NCBI GenBank assembly: GCA_020052975.1
Contig: JAGVOC010000404.1
Span: 1 to 5,541 of the forward strand
Length of the DNA: 5,541 nt
DNA from: Desulfobacterales bacterium
GTDB lineage: Bacteria; Desulfobacterota; Desulfobacteria; Desulfobacterales; RPRI01
Direction: 5' to 3'
The notes below the pieces were generated by a model. It made no database searches and had not been told where the DNA came from. It saw only the letters and a list, made by a program, of their open reading frames with translations. A program made the translations under genes and the position numbers. Of the stretch, positions 4,676-5,541 are shown piece after piece. Position 1 is the first letter of the stretch. Each line of letters opens with the position of its first letter.

Positions 4676-4770
4676 GAGCGGTAAGACCGTTGCAGGCTGT
4701 TCGGGGTGTTCCCTTCCATAGGTTGGCACGAGCCTCGACGCAAGAAGCTTGTAAGGCACGCTCTTTTTTT
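4676..4770. other. GC-rich island with nested stems; possible structured RNA or repeat
   Basis: This segment is strikingly richer in GC than its surroundings. Paired blocks nest inside each other: GAGCG (4676-4680) with CGCTC (4759-4763), TTGC (4690-4693) with GCAA (4740-4743), AGGCT (4694-4698) with AGCCT (4731-4735), and GGG (4704-4706) with CCC (4711-4713). A local hairpin CGGT-AAG-ACCG (4679-4689) competes with the outer stem. T-runs flank it on both strands: seven T at 4764-4770 on plus, and ATTTTTA on minus. It could be a small RNA, a bidirectional terminator of the IS and the DUF3800 gene, or a dispersed repeat. A plus frame through it has no start signal. Identity unknown. Confidence 0.4.
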
Positions 4771-4773
4771 GTT

Positions 4774-5412
4774 TTACAGGTATTGTTCTTCAAAAGCTAC
4801 CTTTTCCCTGAAAATATCAAACCATTTCGAATCCTTTTTCTCATACTTTCTGAATATTCCCCAGCTGAAAAGGTCAACGGCCTGCAGTCCATAATATTGC
4901 CGCGAGTCCTGGTGTTTAATATCCAGTGGTACCTTAGGATCCAGACGCCCCTTTAATTGTCGGAAAATATATTGATTAAAATCCCATATCTGTTTTTGCG
5001 TTTTACTTTTATCAAGAATAAGCATAACTGGTTCCTGGGCTTTCTCAAAGGGGATTTTGTCGAGCACGAGACGTGAAACATAGTTATAAACCCTTTCCTT
5101 ATCCTTGGTAAGCCTTTCATAGACCCGCTTCTTGTTGAGTGTCAGGGCATAAATAGCAAATTTCAGAGCCTTGGTTTGGGTGTAGAAATATTTCTTGATC
5201 TCAAGGACTGTTTTGGTGCCTTTTAGCTCTTCGGCATTTGATTTCTTTCGATTAAGTTTTCGAGCTAATGTTTTCTTAATTGCCTTGATTAGCTGCCGAT
5301 TATTCGCTGGGCCTCTTATAGCCAGTATGGTTATAGTGAAAAATTTGGACGGTTTCTTATTCACAAAATCGAAATCGAGATCACCACTCTCGTCAAGATA
5401 TAGAAACCACAT
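4774..5412 (-). CDS. DUF3800 family protein, 212 aa
   Basis: DUF3800 proteins have an RNase H-like fold with conserved acidic residues and are frequent in mobile and defence islands; no biochemical role is settled. Signature blocks are present: FLYLDESGDLDF (3-14) with D7, E8 and D11, EELKGTK (61-67), VMLILDKSK (129-137) with D134, and the C-terminal HQDSRQYYGLQAVDLFSWGIFRKYE (about 167-191) with D169 and D180. The length is close to the family norm and no frame break is seen, so it is likely intact. The ATG at 5412 puts the YLDESGD motif at residue 5, as usual for the family. The ribosome binding site is weak (GAAGAGAG about 15 nt upstream), and a palindrome lies between it and the start. 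Its tail lies next to the IS1-like element and its head next to another probable IS end. No partner gene is visible. Confidence 0.9.
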   Translation of the reverse strand: MWFLYLDESGDLDFDFVNKKPSKFFTITILAIRGPANNRQLIKAIKKTLARKLNRKKSNAEELKGTKTVLEIKKYFYTQTKALKFAIYALTLNKKRVYERLTKDKERVYNYVSRLVLDKIPFEKAQEPVMLILDKSKTQKQIWDFNQYIFRQLKGRLDPKVPLDIKHQDSRQYYGLQAVDLFSWGIFRKYEKKDSKWFDIFREKVAFEEQYL

Positions 5413-5425
5413 GATCTAATAGATC
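5413..5425. promoter_or_regulatory. 13-bp palindrome abutting the DUF3800 start codon
   Basis: GATCTA-A-TAGATC is a perfect dyad that begins at the base right next to the ATG of the DUF3800 gene. In mRNA it lies where a ribosome must load, between a weak GAAGAGAG and the start. It may be an operator or a translation-limiting element; chance is possible at this size. Confidence 0.4.
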
Positions 5426-5449
5426 TCTCTTCGGCATTTAAACTATTTA

Positions 5450-5541
5450 GAGTCTGTCCATAAATTATAACTATTGGAAACAAAAAGAGAAATGGTAAAA
5501 TTGCAGAGAAAACAAAAAACGTGGAGGAAGCCTTGAAACTA
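5450..5541 (+). mobile_element. probable left end of a second IS, cut by the window edge
   Basis: GAGTCTGTCCATAAA (5450-5464) resembles the terminal repeats of several IS families, notably IS256-like elements, where ends with CTGTCCATAAA are common. A frame open from 5464 to the window edge reads KKRNGKIAEKTKNVEEALKL in its last 20 residues, plausible as the start of a transposase but without a standard start codon before GTG at 5521. An ATG at 5492 in another frame stops after 14 codons. The rest lies outside the window, so family assignment is weak. Confidence 0.35.
5464..5469 (-). promoter_or_regulatory. perfect -10 box reading toward the DUF3800 gene
   Basis: On the minus strand TATAAT lies about 50 bases upstream of the DUF3800 ATG, inside the probable IS end. 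The -35 position at 17 nt holds TTTCTC, a poor match. If active, transcription of the DUF3800 gene would be driven by an IS-borne outward promoter. Confidence 0.25.

Larger units (their letters stand above)
3604..4676 (+). mobile_element. IS1-like insertion sequence
   Basis: One DDE transposase gene lies between imperfect inverted ends. The outermost match is CATTTTTA (3604-3611) with TAAAAATG (4669-4676), followed inward by GGT, TCAACTT and then the exact 10-bp pair AGTGCAGTAA (3664-3673) / TTACTGCACT (4632-4641). The left end carries extra bases between these blocks, so the two ends are not collinear. I see no target duplication flanking either the outer or inner boundary, so the true ends are uncertain by some 30-60 bases. 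The whole is about 1.0-1.1 kb, a reasonable size for an IS1-type element. Confidence 0.7.

Noticed and set aside
4676..4763. Integron attC site, group II intron end or diversity-generating repeat
   Set aside because: No GTTRRRY/RYYYAAC core pair, no intron domain V pattern, and no reverse transcriptase or template/variable repeat pair in the window.
4690..4956. Plus-strand frames across the GC-rich island into the DUF3800 gene
   Set aside because: No start signal, and most of their length is antisense to the DUF3800 coding region.
5514..5520. AAAAAAC as a programmed frameshift site
   Set aside because: It is not in the zero frame of the ATG at 5492, and too little of the gene is visible.
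1..5541. CRISPR array, tRNA or rRNA genes
   Set aside because: No regularly spaced repeats and no cloverleaf or rRNA-like stretch seen on either strand.

Overview
The window looks like accessory DNA from a Gram-negative-type bacterium. Most of it (about 1350-3650 and 4770-5541) is visibly AT-rich, and most genes carry strong Shine-Dalgarno sites. The 200-1300 stretch and a short island at about 4676-4763 are clearly more GC-rich. I cannot name the host. One recognisable insertion sequence, a second probable IS end, a toxin-antitoxin-like pair, several small orphan genes and one decayed gene all point to a genomic island.

Layout. Positions 1-170 are AT-rich with two back-to-back promoter candidates. 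One is a near-consensus minus-strand sigma70-type promoter that reads into a short ORF running off the left edge. Positions 212-1128 hold the remains of a metallophosphoesterase, readable only by joining three frames and lacking two metal-binding motifs; a hairpin plus T-run follows. About 250 bases with no convincing gene follow it. Then come two small genes that converge and overlap tail to tail: a 64-codon plus-strand ORF with a perfect ribosome binding site, and a 68-codon four-cysteine protein on the minus strand.

The centre (1830-2708, minus strand) is the most interesting part. A Panacea-domain (DUF4065/SocA-like) antitoxin gene is followed, with only a TAA stop between them and in the same frame, by a 149-codon gene ending in a conserved-looking WWDP-x-H...KKHT tail. 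By position this second gene is the candidate toxin. Divergent to the pair, across an AT-rich intergenic region with a 9-bp dyad, is a 185-codon protein with a C-terminal winged-helix-like region and no function I recognise. A 15-bp direct repeat flanks the segment from the antitoxin pair to the end of this gene (1774-1788 and 3493-3507). Each copy is followed 5 nt later by an inverted repeat.

Positions 3575-3673 hold a short ORF with a good ribosome binding site, whose native part seems cut off by an IS1-like element (about 3604-4676, 278-residue DDE transposase). An 88-base GC-rich island with nested self-complementary segments lies immediately beyond the IS, with T-runs on both strands. 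Next is an apparently intact DUF3800 gene on the minus strand (4774-5412), and at the right edge what looks like the left end of another IS.

Working together: the two minus-strand genes at 1830-2708 very likely form one toxin-antitoxin operon. The divergent winged-helix gene may share its control region, but that is inference. The metallophosphoesterase remnant, IS elements and DUF3800 gene look like independently acquired or decaying cargo.
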